Source: Vibrio porteresiae DSM 19223
GTDB taxonomy: Bacteria; Pseudomonadota; Gammaproteobacteria; Enterobacterales; Vibrionaceae
DNA: 64,000 nucleotides
Direction of reading: 5' to 3'
Assembly: GCF_024347055.1 (NCBI RefSeq)
Contig: NZ_AP024895.1
Coordinates: 992,001 to 1,056,000, forward strand
The translations under genes and the position numbers were made by a program. Under the pieces are notes generated by a model, which was not told the DNA's origin, ran no database searches, and worked only from the letters and a program-made list of their open reading frames with translations. Below are positions 1-7,320 of this stretch, in pieces; positions within the stretch are counted from its first letter, which is position 1; the number at the start of each line of letters is the position of its first letter.

Positions 1-597
1 CCTCGTTTAACACTGGCGCGTTGGCAACGTGAAGGGATCGAAGTGCAGATGACGCCAGAAGATCTTGAAGTTTTGAAACAGCACACCGTTGATTACGTTT
101 CCTTTAGTTACTATATGTCGATGACCGAGTCGGCCAGCAACGATGTGGAGCGCACACCGGGAAATACCATTGTCGGGGTAAAAAACCCTTATTTGGAATC
201 AACCGATTGGGGATGGCAGATTGACCCTGTGGGTTTGAAAATTTCCTTGATCGAGCTTTATGACCGTTATCGTAAGCCTTTGATGGTAGTCGAAAACGGG
301 ATGGGAGCAAAAGATACCGTAGTTGATGGTGAAATTCATGACCCTTATCGTATCGCCTATTTTAAAGCTCACTTTGAGCAGATGCGTGAAGCGATCAATA
401 TGGGAGTGGAATGTCTCGGTTATACCAGTTGGGGGCCAATTGATATTGTCAGCGCTTCCACTTCACAAATGTCGAAACGTTATGGCTTTATCTATGTGGA
501 TCAAGACGACCTAGGTAATGGTACTTTAGATCGTTTACGCAAAGATTCTTTCTATTGGTATCAGGACGTGATTCGCACCAATGGTGAAAGCCTATAA
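1..597 (+). CDS. bglA: 6-phospho-beta-glucosidase, GH1 family (3' part only)
   Basis: The open frame runs from the first base of the window to a TAA, so the N-terminal half lies outside. GH1 enzymes of this type hydrolyse phosphorylated beta-glucosides after PTS uptake in the cytoplasm. Visible family signs are FSYYMS, the nucleophile motif VVENGMG (Glu in the ENG triad), and near the C-terminus a segment with SAS, a Lys and YGF (SASTSQMSKRYGF) that matches the phosphate-binding Ser/Lys/Tyr of 6-phospho-glycosidases. A BglG-type antiterminator follows after 25 bp, which supports a beta-glucoside utilisation operon. AscB or another GH1 6-phospho-glucosidase is possible, so the exact symbol is tentative. 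Confidence 0.88.
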   Translation, partial: PRLTLARWQREGIEVQMTPEDLEVLKQHTVDYVSFSYYMSMTESASNDVERTPGNTIVGVKNPYLESTDWGWQIDPVGLKISLIELYDRYRKPLMVVENGMGAKDTVVDGEIHDPYRIAYFKAHFEQMREAINMGVECLGYTSWGPIDIVSASTSQMSKRYGFIYVDQDDLGNGTLDRLRKDSFYWYQDVIRTNGESL

Positions 598-622
598 CGA
601 CTAACGTGGTTTAGGTGATTAA

Positions 623-1477
623 TTGCTCAAAATAATAAAATCGCTCAATTCCAGTGTGGTATTGGTGGAAAAAGATCAAAAGCCTATGATTTTAATTGGT
701 AAGGGCATTGGTTATGGTAAGCAACCAGGTATGTCTGTCGATGAGAGTCAGGTCAGCCAAGTGTTTTTGCCGATAGATAACCTCTATGTGCAAAAATGTC
801 TTACCTTAGCTGAGCATATTGAGGTCGTTTATTTTGAGCTGACTGAGGAGATCATCCGCTATGCTGAGGATCTCCTCCAGAGCCCACTCAATCCGAGCGT
901 CTATTTCACTCTTACCGATCACTTGCAGTTTATCAAAGAACGACTTGCTCAGAATATGACCATTACGAATCGATTGGTATGGGAGGTGAAAACCTACTAT
1001 CCCAAGGAATTTCAGGTTGGTTGTTATGCGTTAGAGAAAGTAAAGCAAACATTGGGTTGCGATTTGCCAGAGCAAGAGGCAGCTAATGTGGCATTTCATA
1101 TTATCAATGCCCAAAGTAGCGACTCTTGCGCCAGTGATGCAGAACGTTGTGCCCAATTGGTGGGTGAGATTGCCAGTTTAGTCAGGCATAAAGTGGGCGT
1201 GGCTCTGAGTCAGGAGTCCATTCACTATGCGCGCTTTATCACTCACGTAAAATTTTTTGTTGAACGCTTTTTCACTGACCGAATGTTGGATGATGGTGAA
1301 GATCCCATGTTTGAACATCTTTTGCGTCAGTATCCACAAGCGATGGAAGGGGCCTTTACGATTCGCCAATTTATCGAACAGCGCTTTGAACGGACGATTT
1401 CGGATGAAGAGGTGGTCTATCTCGCGGTGCATATCTACCGCTTGCTTAAGCAATATGACAAGGAAATGGCAGGGTAG
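623..1477 (+). CDS. BglG/LicT-family transcription antiterminator
   Basis: This 284-residue protein has the order of the family: an N-terminal CAT RNA-binding domain (about 1-55, with VVLV, GKGIGYGK and QVF) followed by two PTS regulation domains. All four regulatory histidines are in place: H100 (TLTDHLQF) and H159 (VAFHI) in PRD1, H208 (FITHVKFF) and H270 (LAVHIYRLL) in PRD2. Such proteins bind a RAT hairpin in leader RNA and prevent termination when the cognate PTS substrate is present. The start is TTG with a modest GGTG upstream. It directly follows the 6-phospho-beta-glucosidase gene, so it probably controls that operon, whose leader is outside the window. Confidence 0.9.
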   Translation: MLKIIKSLNSSVVLVEKDQKPMILIGKGIGYGKQPGMSVDESQVSQVFLPIDNLYVQKCLTLAEHIEVVYFELTEEIIRYAEDLLQSPLNPSVYFTLTDHLQFIKERLAQNMTITNRLVWEVKTYYPKEFQVGCYALEKVKQTLGCDLPEQEAANVAFHIINAQSSDSCASDAERCAQLVGEIASLVRHKVGVALSQESIHYARFITHVKFFVERFFTDRMLDDGEDPMFEHLLRQYPQAMEGAFTIRQFIEQRFERTISDEEVVYLAVHIYRLLKQYDKEMAG

Positions 1478-1595
1478 TTATTTGAATTTGCTAATATTTT
1501 ACGTTGATTTTGTAAAGCATTGGTAACGGAATCCCCCTTTTTATAAAAAAAATCGGTTTTGTGCACATTATTTCAGCAAACAGTAAATTCAGGGG

Positions 1596-1624
1596 TTTAC
1601 AAGTTTTTTAAGCCCCTATATTAT
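1596..1624 (+). promoter_or_regulatory. Promoter of tRNA-Ser
   Basis: TTTACA (1596-1601) and TATTAT (1619-1624) are separated by exactly 17 bp, with a GC-rich discriminator (GCGCTCC) before the tRNA. This is a typical stable-RNA sigma-70 promoter, and the discriminator type is usually under stringent control. Confidence 0.7.
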
Positions 1625-1637
1625 GCGCTCCAACAAC

Positions 1638-1728
1638 GGAGAGATGGCTGAGTGGTTGAAAGCACCGGTCTTGAAAACCGGCATACGTTAATAGCGTATC
1701 TAGGGTTCAAATCCCTATCTCTCCGCCA
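1638..1728 (+). tRNA. tRNA-Ser(UGA)
   Basis: A complete class II tRNA of 91 nt. The acceptor arms GGAGAGA and TCTCTCC pair, the discriminator is G, and CCA is encoded (1726-1728). The anticodon stem CCGGT/ACCGG encloses the loop CTTGAAA with anticodon TGA (1672-1674). A long variable arm is present, as expected for tRNA-Ser, and the T loop is GGTTCAAATCC. It is the attachment gene of the island that follows. Integration rebuilt the 3' end, so the gene remains intact. Confidence 0.97.
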
Positions 1729-1732
1729 CATT
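1701..1732 (+). repeat. attL, left direct repeat of the island
   Basis: This 32-bp sequence covers the T arm, 3' acceptor strand and CCA of tRNA-Ser plus CATT. It is repeated exactly at 11962-11993. Confidence 0.92.
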
Positions 1733-1735
1733 TTG

Positions 1736-1773
1736 AAGCCCAAGCCCTTTTAAAACAAGAGCTTGGGCTTTTT
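1736..1773 (+). terminator. Terminator downstream of tRNA-Ser, supplied by the island
   Basis: AAGCCCAAGC (1736-1745) pairs with GCTTGGGCTT (1761-1770) across a 15-nt loop, followed by a run of T. It lies inside the island, just after attL. It therefore replaces the chromosomal terminator that was displaced to the right of attR (11999-12026). Confidence 0.82.
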
Positions 1774-1793
1774 CGTTATGGTAACGTTTTGGC

Positions 1794-3098
1794 ATGATAC
1801 GTACAAGTGATACGATCATGTTCCTACTCAAAGACCGCAATGCCACATATTACGCTCGTTACTGTTTTTCAAAAGACTTAGTCGAAATAGGTTTTCCAGC
1901 AGAGCTAAGGTTCTCTCTAAGCACAAAAAAACGTTCGGAAGCTATAGACCGATTAATGGTTATCATGAGCCATATTCGCGGCTATGTGTCGACTTGGGAT
2001 AGGGATGGAAATATTCCGCTTACGCTCCAAAGGTTAAAATCGGAGCTAAAAGCCATCCGTCAAAGAAATTTTTGCCATGTTGTAGATGCTCCCCCCCTGC
2101 CTGTAAAACATGTATTGCCTGTATTAGAAGTAAAACCATCTGTTTCTAAGCATCAGATCAACAAACGACTATTGGATGACTTCATACGATCTAAGGAGGT
2201 TGAAAATATTCTGCCGCGCACCATTCAACAGCTGGAATCCCGAATTAGAGCCTTTGTTAAATTCGCTAAGGCGAATGCACTTGAAGCAACGACAAAACAT
2301 GCTATGGACTTCAGAGATGAGTTATTAAGATCAGGTAAGGCGGAAAAGTCAGTCATTGAGTATCTAGCGGCTGCTCGTCAATTTTATAAGTGGTTACGGC
2401 TCCGAGGCGATCTCGATAAAAACATATTTGAAGACGTGAGCGTTAAGAGAAAATCTCGCAGAGCTTCAGAAGATCGGCAAAGATGGACAAAATCCGATTT
2501 GTACAAGTTGTTCAAACACCCTAGCCTTACACCACCTAGCAAAAATATTGTGCGCACACAAAGGGAACTAGAGGACTACTGGTTGCCGCATTTATTACTC
2601 TATACCGGAGCTCGTGTGTCCGAAATTTGCCAACTCGATACAGCTGATATAAAGCTAATAGAGGATATTTGGTGCATCGATATTAACGACATCGGTCAAG
2701 ATAAGCGGCTAAAATCCGCATCTGCAAAACGACTAGTCCCAATACACCCAGAGTTAACTAATCGTGGATTTCTGCACTATGCTCAAACGCGATACGAGAA
2801 CAAGCAGCAGAAGTTATTTAATTTCAGAGCAACCGGAGTCAACAAGGACTGGTCAGCGAGATTTGTAAACCGCTTTGGCAAGATACTTGATGATTTGGGG
2901 TTTATAGCATCGTATCGTCCAACACTTCATAGCTTGAGGCATACCTTTATTGACGAACTGCAACAAAGCGGTGTAGCTGAGAACCTTGTAGCTGATTTAG
3001 TCGGCCACACAAAAACAAACCTGACATTTAGCCGATACGGTAAACGGATCAATCTGACATCTCTTTATAGTACAGTGAAGAGCTTAGATGTCCTGTAG
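1794..3098 (+). CDS. Phage-type tyrosine recombinase (island integrase, left)
   Basis: A 434-residue tyrosine site-specific recombinase. The N-terminal part resembles the arm-binding domain of phage integrases (RNATYYARYCFSKDL), followed by a SAM-like core-binding region. The catalytic domain shows the first Arg in YTGARVSEI (about residue 274), HSLRHTF as the HxxR box, and the nucleophile Tyr in FSRYGK near the C-terminus. It lies about 60 bp from attL and points into the island, the usual layout of an integrase acting on the tRNA-Ser site. Two in-frame ATGs exist (1794 and 1818). The second gives the typical short N-terminus and is equally plausible. It lacks an obvious IntI-type insertion, so I do not regard it as the integron integrase. 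Confidence 0.92.
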   Translation: MIRTSDTIMFLLKDRNATYYARYCFSKDLVEIGFPAELRFSLSTKKRSEAIDRLMVIMSHIRGYVSTWDRDGNIPLTLQRLKSELKAIRQRNFCHVVDAPPLPVKHVLPVLEVKPSVSKHQINKRLLDDFIRSKEVENILPRTIQQLESRIRAFVKFAKANALEATTKHAMDFRDELLRSGKAEKSVIEYLAAARQFYKWLRLRGDLDKNIFEDVSVKRKSRRASEDRQRWTKSDLYKLFKHPSLTPPSKNIVRTQRELEDYWLPHLLLYTGARVSEICQLDTADIKLIEDIWCIDINDIGQDKRLKSASAKRLVPIHPELTNRGFLHYAQTRYENKQQKLFNFRATGVNKDWSARFVNRFGKILDDLGFIASYRPTLHSLRHTFIDELQQSGVAENLVADLVGHTKTNLTFSRYGKRINLTSLYSTVKSLDVL

Positions 3099-3466
3099 GT
3101 TAACTCCAATTGTTGCCGCTCGTATCAACATATTGCGCTGATGGTTGATTCTTCCCTATGGAAGCCAAGAAGCGGCTTTCAGTTTTTGCAATAGCTATTA
3201 GCCCCTGCGTGTCTGCTAAAACATTTGTGCCCCAAAATTGTTTAGCTAAGTATTCCTGACCACATTCTCATGCCAGTTCTTGACCTACATAAACTAATAT
3301 CAGATTATGAACCTAGTTGAGCACCTTGGGCTTCACAGACATGTTCTGCAATTTGAGAGTGGAAGAGAGTGGAAGGAATAATAAAACTGATAGAAGAGTA
3401 TTTTACTTCTATGGTGTCTCTATTTTCTGAAAATATTATAAAGACAATGTCTGCTGAAAAGGCACT
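3099..3466. other. Non-coding segment between integrase and cassette array
   Basis: No supported gene in this stretch; all frames are broken into short pieces. It ends in CACTG before the first cassette junction (GTTAACT at 3467). A small AGACAATGTCT palindrome (3442-3452) echoes the GGACAATGTCT arm of the palindrome at 6711-6747. This could be the worn-down 3' half of an attC or an attI-like site, but I cannot show a matching left arm. Confidence 0.4.
3280..3308 (+). promoter_or_regulatory. Candidate promoter reading into the cassette array
   Basis: TTGACC (3280-3285) and GATTAT (3303-3308) are separated by 17 bp and point toward the first cassette gene at 3498. It could act like a Pc promoter for the array. 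Sequence match only. Confidence 0.3.
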
Positions 3467-3497
3467 GTTAACTAGAACCTAAAATTTTGAGGTAATT

Positions 3498-5267
3498 GTG
3501 AAGCAAGTAAAACAAATAATTGAGTTATTGGAAGATGAATCATTTCCTCAAGTAGTATTGATTGACGGTGCTTGGGGAAGCGGAAAAACTTACTTTATAA
3601 GAAAAAGTTTAATAGAGGCATTGAATAGTAAATTCAAGCAATCAGTGTTTTATTTTTCTCTATATGGTATTTCTAGTATTGATGATTTTAGAGATAAAAT
3701 AATTTCATTATCAATGACTGGAGATGAGAATGCGTCATCTTTGGGGAAAATTGCAACTAAGATTATTGATGGAGCAGCCAATTTAGTCGGTGAAAAAGGA
3801 GTTGGTGCAATTCTAAGTGGAGCTGCTGGTGCATATAAATATAGTCTATATAGTACGCTTGATAACTGTATATTTATTCTTGACGATCTTGAACGCATAC
3901 CTGATGAAAATGTAATAAAAAATATCCTTGGAGAATGTTTGAATTTAGCTGAATCTAAAAATATAAAAGTTTTAGTTGTTGCAAATGAAGATAAACTTGA
4001 TTGTAAAAGTGATTTGGAAAAAGTTTTTGCAGACAAATATAAGTTTGGATTTACACATGAAAAAATTGTGGATATCCTGAAGCAGGAATATAAATTATCC
4101 GATAATAAAATAACTAATGAGATTATATTAAACATTACTTCTTTGGATTCAAAAAATATCCGAGTTCTAAAACGTTCTATTGCTAAGTTTTTACGTATTA
4201 AAAGAGAAATAGAAAATATAGAAAATGTAATTGTTGACCAAGCTTTATCCCGAGTATTGGCTGATATAATTAGGATTTGTTATGCGAGATTTGAACTCGG
4301 TTATTCAAAGGAAATGATCTTAGATGCTACGAATACAAGGTTGTTACGTCATGTAGCAAACAAAGATAATGATGATGTTGATAGTGACTATGATGTTTTA
4401 GATAATATTTTTAATAACAGTATACATAGTATAAATGAGAAATTATTGACGTATTGTTGTGATGGTCTTTTTGAATTTGATAACTTAACGATTGAACTGA
4501 ACCTACCTATAAAAGGAACTCTCATTGATTCAATGAAATCTCCATGGGCTCAAAACCGTTTAACGGATGAAGAGTTTTCAAAAGGAGTGACTTTACTTGA
4601 AGAATTTATGGAGGATTCTTCTACTAAAATTAAAATGTATGAATGGTTTGAAGTCTGTGATACATACATTTATCTATTGGAAAATAGAATAATAGATTCG
4701 ACAAAATACTCGAAGGATACAATATTAAAAATGTGTCATGATATTTCTATTGATCGTTTTTTATTACCTGAAATTAATAGTTATTATGATCGTGAAATTC
4801 GTAGTGAATTTTATTGCCATGATGTATTGGAATGTTACAAAAATAAAAATAAACAACTTATGGTTTTGGCAAAATCAAATAAAGAAAACAATTTTACCAA
4901 AAGATTTATTAAATCATGGTTTAATGTTCAAGATGAAGCGCATCAAAGTTTAATGCATACTCCTATTTATCAAAATTTAGATGGTGATATAGTTAGAAAA
5001 GCTCTGATAAATTGGTCAAATGAAGAGGTTTATGAATTTGTAAGATTTAACAAGGAGCGCTATAAATTTAGCAATATATATGATTATTTTGCAATAGAAA
5101 TTGAGTCACTTAAAAATCTCGCAGAAAAACTAGAAATGTTAAGTAACGAATTAGGATTTGGTCTCAAAGTCGCAAATATTAGCGAATTGCGTAAATGTTT
5201 TATTGATTCATCAAGCAGAATGGAATTTGCTATCGAAGCTCAGAACACTGCGCAAAGTGCAAGTTAA
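3498..5267 (+). CDS. KAP-like P-loop NTPase (cassette gene A)
   Basis: A 589-residue AT-rich gene starting at GTG with a GAGG Shine-Dalgarno 5 bp upstream. A Walker A motif GAWGSGKT is at residues 24-31 and a Walker B CIFILDD at 124-130, followed by LER. Between them lies a Gly/Ala-rich, weakly hydrophobic segment (about 86-112), the position where KAP NTPases carry their membrane insertion. The rest (about 230-589) is helical with no domain I can name. KAP-type NTPases are membrane-associated STAND-like ATPases that recur in anti-phage loci; that role is inference here. The TAA stop lies inside the R'' box of the attC site, as in many cassette genes. No partner gene is co-transcribed within its own cassette. 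Confidence 0.8.
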   Translation: MKQVKQIIELLEDESFPQVVLIDGAWGSGKTYFIRKSLIEALNSKFKQSVFYFSLYGISSIDDFRDKIISLSMTGDENASSLGKIATKIIDGAANLVGEKGVGAILSGAAGAYKYSLYSTLDNCIFILDDLERIPDENVIKNILGECLNLAESKNIKVLVVANEDKLDCKSDLEKVFADKYKFGFTHEKIVDILKQEYKLSDNKITNEIILNITSLDSKNIRVLKRSIAKFLRIKREIENIENVIVDQALSRVLADIIRICYARFELGYSKEMILDATNTRLLRHVANKDNDDVDSDYDVLDNIFNNSIHSINEKLLTYCCDGLFEFDNLTIELNLPIKGTLIDSMKSPWAQNRLTDEEFSKGVTLLEEFMEDSSTKIKMYEWFEVCDTYIYLLENRIIDSTKYSKDTILKMCHDISIDRFLLPEINSYYDREIRSEFYCHDVLECYKNKNKQLMVLAKSNKENNFTKRFIKSWFNVQDEAHQSLMHTPIYQNLDGDIVRKALINWSNEEVYEFVRFNKERYKFSNIYDYFAIEIESLKNLAEKLEMLSNELGFGLKVANISELRKCFIDSSSRMEFAIEAQNTAQSAS

Positions 5268-5357
5268 CAAGACGAAGCAATTGACAAAATAATTGTCACG
5301 CATTTTGCAGAGCAAAATGACGCGCCAAATATTTTGCAACTGTTCTCTGTGTTAGAT
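5262..5357 (+). repeat. attC site A
   Basis: R'' AGTTAAC (5262-5268) and R' GTTAGAT (5351-5357) bound about 96 nt. The outer arms TTGACAAAAT and ATTTTGCAAC pair imperfectly. Internally CATTTTGC and GCAAAATG form a perfect 8-bp stem with an AGA loop. Only the folded single strand would be recognised by an integron integrase. Confidence 0.75.
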
Positions 5358-5373
5358 TCAATGGAGTAATAAA

Positions 5374-5946
5374 TTGAGTAAGTTTAAGTGGCCATTTGAC
5401 TCAGCCATAACAATTGCTATCTTCGCTCTAATTTTGAGCGCCGCTCAATTTCTACTAACAACCCCGATATTTGTGAATTTCTATCTTCATCCTGACTTAA
5501 AAATAAGTGGCTCTGGCAGTGCGCTTGATTCCGAGACTCTAGTGGGAACTTTTGTGCTTCGTAATGGCGGGCGAGCTCCAGCCAAAAACATAGAAGTCGG
5601 TTTTGTGCTCCAAGAGAACCAGAGAATTTTAATAATGCCAAAGATAAAGTCAGAAATTGTCGTAACTGACGACAGTCCTGTTTTAGTTAAAAATGTTCGT
5701 TTGGATATTCCGAGACTGAATTCTGGTGAAGAGGTTGTGGTGCTAATAATGCCCAGCTCAAATGGTGAGCGACTTAATAAAGAACTCGTCGGTTTTATGA
5801 AATCATCAGGCATTAAAGAGATACCATTTGTTTCATTTGTAAGATCAGAGCATGGAAATGGAGAAAATCTTACAAATGGCATAAACCGAGAAATCGAAAA
5901 ATCTAACAAGTCAATTCAGTCGACCGCTAAAGCGGCGGCGTATTGA
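5374..5946 (+). CDS. Membrane-anchored protein of unknown function (cassette gene B)
   Basis: A 190-residue protein with a TTG start and GGAG 7 bp upstream. One N-terminal membrane segment is visible (about residues 9-32: SAITIAIFALILSAAQFLL and onward). It is followed by a likely beta-rich extracytoplasmic domain (for example LVGTFVLRNGGRAPAKNIEV, a CARDB/DUF11-like look). I do not recognise a family. The last 15 codons lie inside attC site B, giving the tail SNKSIQSTAKAAAY. That tail is encoded by the recombination site, not by a protein domain. The gene is alone in its cassette. Confidence 0.65.
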   Translation: MSKFKWPFDSAITIAIFALILSAAQFLLTTPIFVNFYLHPDLKISGSGSALDSETLVGTFVLRNGGRAPAKNIEVGFVLQENQRILIMPKIKSEIVVTDDSPVLVKNVRLDIPRLNSGEEVVVLIMPSSNGERLNKELVGFMKSSGIKEIPFVSFVRSEHGNGENLTNGINREIEKSNKSIQSTAKAAAY

Positions 5947-5956
5947 GGCGTTATAC
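5901..5956 (+). repeat. attC site B
   Basis: A short attC of 56 nt. R'' is ATCTAAC (5901-5907), followed by AAG, TCAAT pairing with ATTGA, an inner CCGCT/AGCGG stem, then GGC and R' GTTATAC (5950-5956). It has the classic form of compact cassette recombination sites. Confidence 0.85.
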
Positions 5957-5988
5957 CTACTATTAACATCTGCGAAAAAGGGGAATTC

Positions 5989-6312
5989 ATGGCTAAATTT
6001 AAAGATGTATATAATTTTGAATGCAAGGTTTTTGAGCCGGAAACGTCAGAATTATCTGTGAAAGAACTGAAAGTTATGTTGAAGCAATTATATGAATACT
6101 TCCCATACCTAGACGAAGGGGATGGCAACAAAAAACCTTATGATACTGACAAGGACTACTCGAAAAAATGGTTTAAATGCTATGATCATTTGCTAAACCT
6201 TTTGTCGATGAAAAAACAAGAATCTCGCTATAAGCTTTCACTCACATTATCGATAGTTGCAATTGTAATATCAGTAATAGGTGTTGCAGTAAGAATTACG
6301 GTTTCAGGGTAA
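5989..6312 (+). CDS. Small C-terminally anchored protein of unknown function (cassette gene C)
   Basis: A 107-residue protein starting at ATG with AAGGGG 7 bp upstream. The first 75 residues are charged and probably helical (FEPETSELSVKELKVMLKQL, then YFPYLDEGDG). A single membrane segment closes the protein (about 83-104: LTLSIVAIVISVIGVAVRI). It is thus a predicted tail-anchored or single-pass inner-membrane protein. No family is recognised. It is alone in its cassette, 33 bp from the 5' junction, with attC C beginning 4 bp after the stop. Confidence 0.6.
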   Translation: MAKFKDVYNFECKVFEPETSELSVKELKVMLKQLYEYFPYLDEGDGNKKPYDTDKDYSKKWFKCYDHLLNLLSMKKQESRYKLSLTLSIVAIVISVIGVAVRITVSG

Positions 6313-6316
6313 TTAG

Positions 6317-6387
6317 GTATAACAAGAACAAACAACAGAAAAATTAATCGGTTAGACTCTAGTTAGCTGCTGTTGCAAGCGTTAAGC
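6317..6387 (+). repeat. attC site C
   Basis: R'' GTATAAC (6317-6323) with AAG after it, and R' GTTAAGC (6381-6387) preceded by GCAAGC. CAACAG and CTGTTG form the L stem; a small TAGACTCTA palindrome lies at the tip. The next segment should have an R'' of GCTTAAC, which is not found. Confidence 0.7.
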
Positions 6388-6759
6388 CATAGAAATTTTG
6401 ATTCGAAATAGACTAATTAGGGCAAAAGATCTATCACGTCGATGTCCATCAACGTGTCAGCTAGATCTTAGCTAGCACGAAAATGCCCCATTTCTGTTTA
6501 CGAAAGATCAGATTCACTCAATTCCCTTTATCGATATCTAAAATTTGGCAATGACTATGTGTTTGTATAGTTGCATAATAATCATCAATGTCGTCTTTTT
6601 ATCTGTTAACTACTACATTAGCGGCATTTTGTAATGACGGATTTTGAAAACTGATTTTTTCCATTTAAAAATCATAGAATTGCTATTACATTGATAGAAT
6701 GAAGTGGAGATTAGGTGGACAATGTCTCATAGACATTGTCCACCTAAGAACTGTTATGC
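6382..6759 (+). other. Gene-less cassette-like segment with a 37-nt palindrome
   Basis: About 370 bp between two attC R' junctions with no plausible gene on either strand. At 6711-6747 lies a perfect inverted repeat: 17-bp arms (TTAGGTGGACAATGTCT and its complement) around CAT. It is followed by GAACT and the R' box GTTATGC (6753-6759). No matching R'' is recognisable on the left, so this is an attC hairpin with a decayed outer box, a promoter cassette, or a deletion product. Confidence 0.6.
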
Positions 6760-6774
6760 ATTTTCGAGAAAGAT

Positions 6775-7317
6775 ATGACTAAAAAGAACGTTTTATTTTT
6801 TGTTTTAGTAATTCTGTTTGCTCTAACCGCAATAATCACATTATTAGGTGTTCTTAATTTTATTAAAATTGAAGATTTTTATCTTAAAAGCTTATTTGGC
6901 GCTTTTCTGCTCGAGCTTGCAGCTACAATATTTTCATTGGCAAATAAGAGCAATCTTTTAGAAGACACCGAAAATGGTAAAGCCGAGAGTCAACCAAGAT
7001 ATGCAGCACTACGGTTGCATGTATGGGGTGATCATAGAGCCCCGGATAGAATAGAAGCTGAAAATATTTTTAGGTGGTATTACCTTCAAAATATAATCAT
7101 TGGCATAAATGAAAAGGGCGCTGAAGTTAGGCAGAATACTTCAAATATTCTATTTTTAACCTTTGACAAAGATGTGTCGGTTTCAACTTTCAAGGTGCAG
7201 TCACCGGACATTCAACTACCCGTCTATGAGGTTAAAGATTTTAATCAGAGATATGCCATTATTGTTTTCTCAGGGGCGGTTAATGCAGGTACGTTGGAAG
7301 TCAAGGTAGTGCCATAA
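6775..7317 (+). CDS. Two-TM membrane protein with soluble C-terminal domain (cassette gene D)
   Basis: A 180-residue protein starting at ATG with GAGAAAG upstream. Two hydrophobic segments at the N-terminus (about 5-27 and 38-57) form a membrane hairpin. After a polar linker, a soluble domain of about 105 residues follows (LRLHVWGDHRAPDRIEAEN, then beta-rich stretches to VKVVP). I do not recognise the soluble domain. A hydrophobic hairpin plus a small sensing domain is common in effector-like proteins, but no function should be assigned. It is alone in its cassette, whose 5' junction and R'' are exact complements. Confidence 0.65.
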   Translation: MTKKNVLFFVLVILFALTAIITLLGVLNFIKIEDFYLKSLFGAFLLELAATIFSLANKSNLLEDTENGKAESQPRYAALRLHVWGDHRAPDRIEAENIFRWYYLQNIIIGINEKGAEVRQNTSNILFLTFDKDVSVSTFKVQSPDIQLPVYEVKDFNQRYAIIVFSGAVNAGTLEVKVVP

Positions 7318-7320
7318 AAT

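Noticed and set aside
1794..3098. Left recombinase as the integron integrase IntI
   Set aside because: It is 434 residues long with a phage-type N-terminal domain and lies beside attL; IntI proteins are about 320 residues and carry a specific insertion near the catalytic domain that I do not see.
3308..3382. Short open frame upstream of the KAP-like gene
   Set aside because: Only 24 codons, no ribosome binding site, no similarity; it overlaps the candidate promoter.
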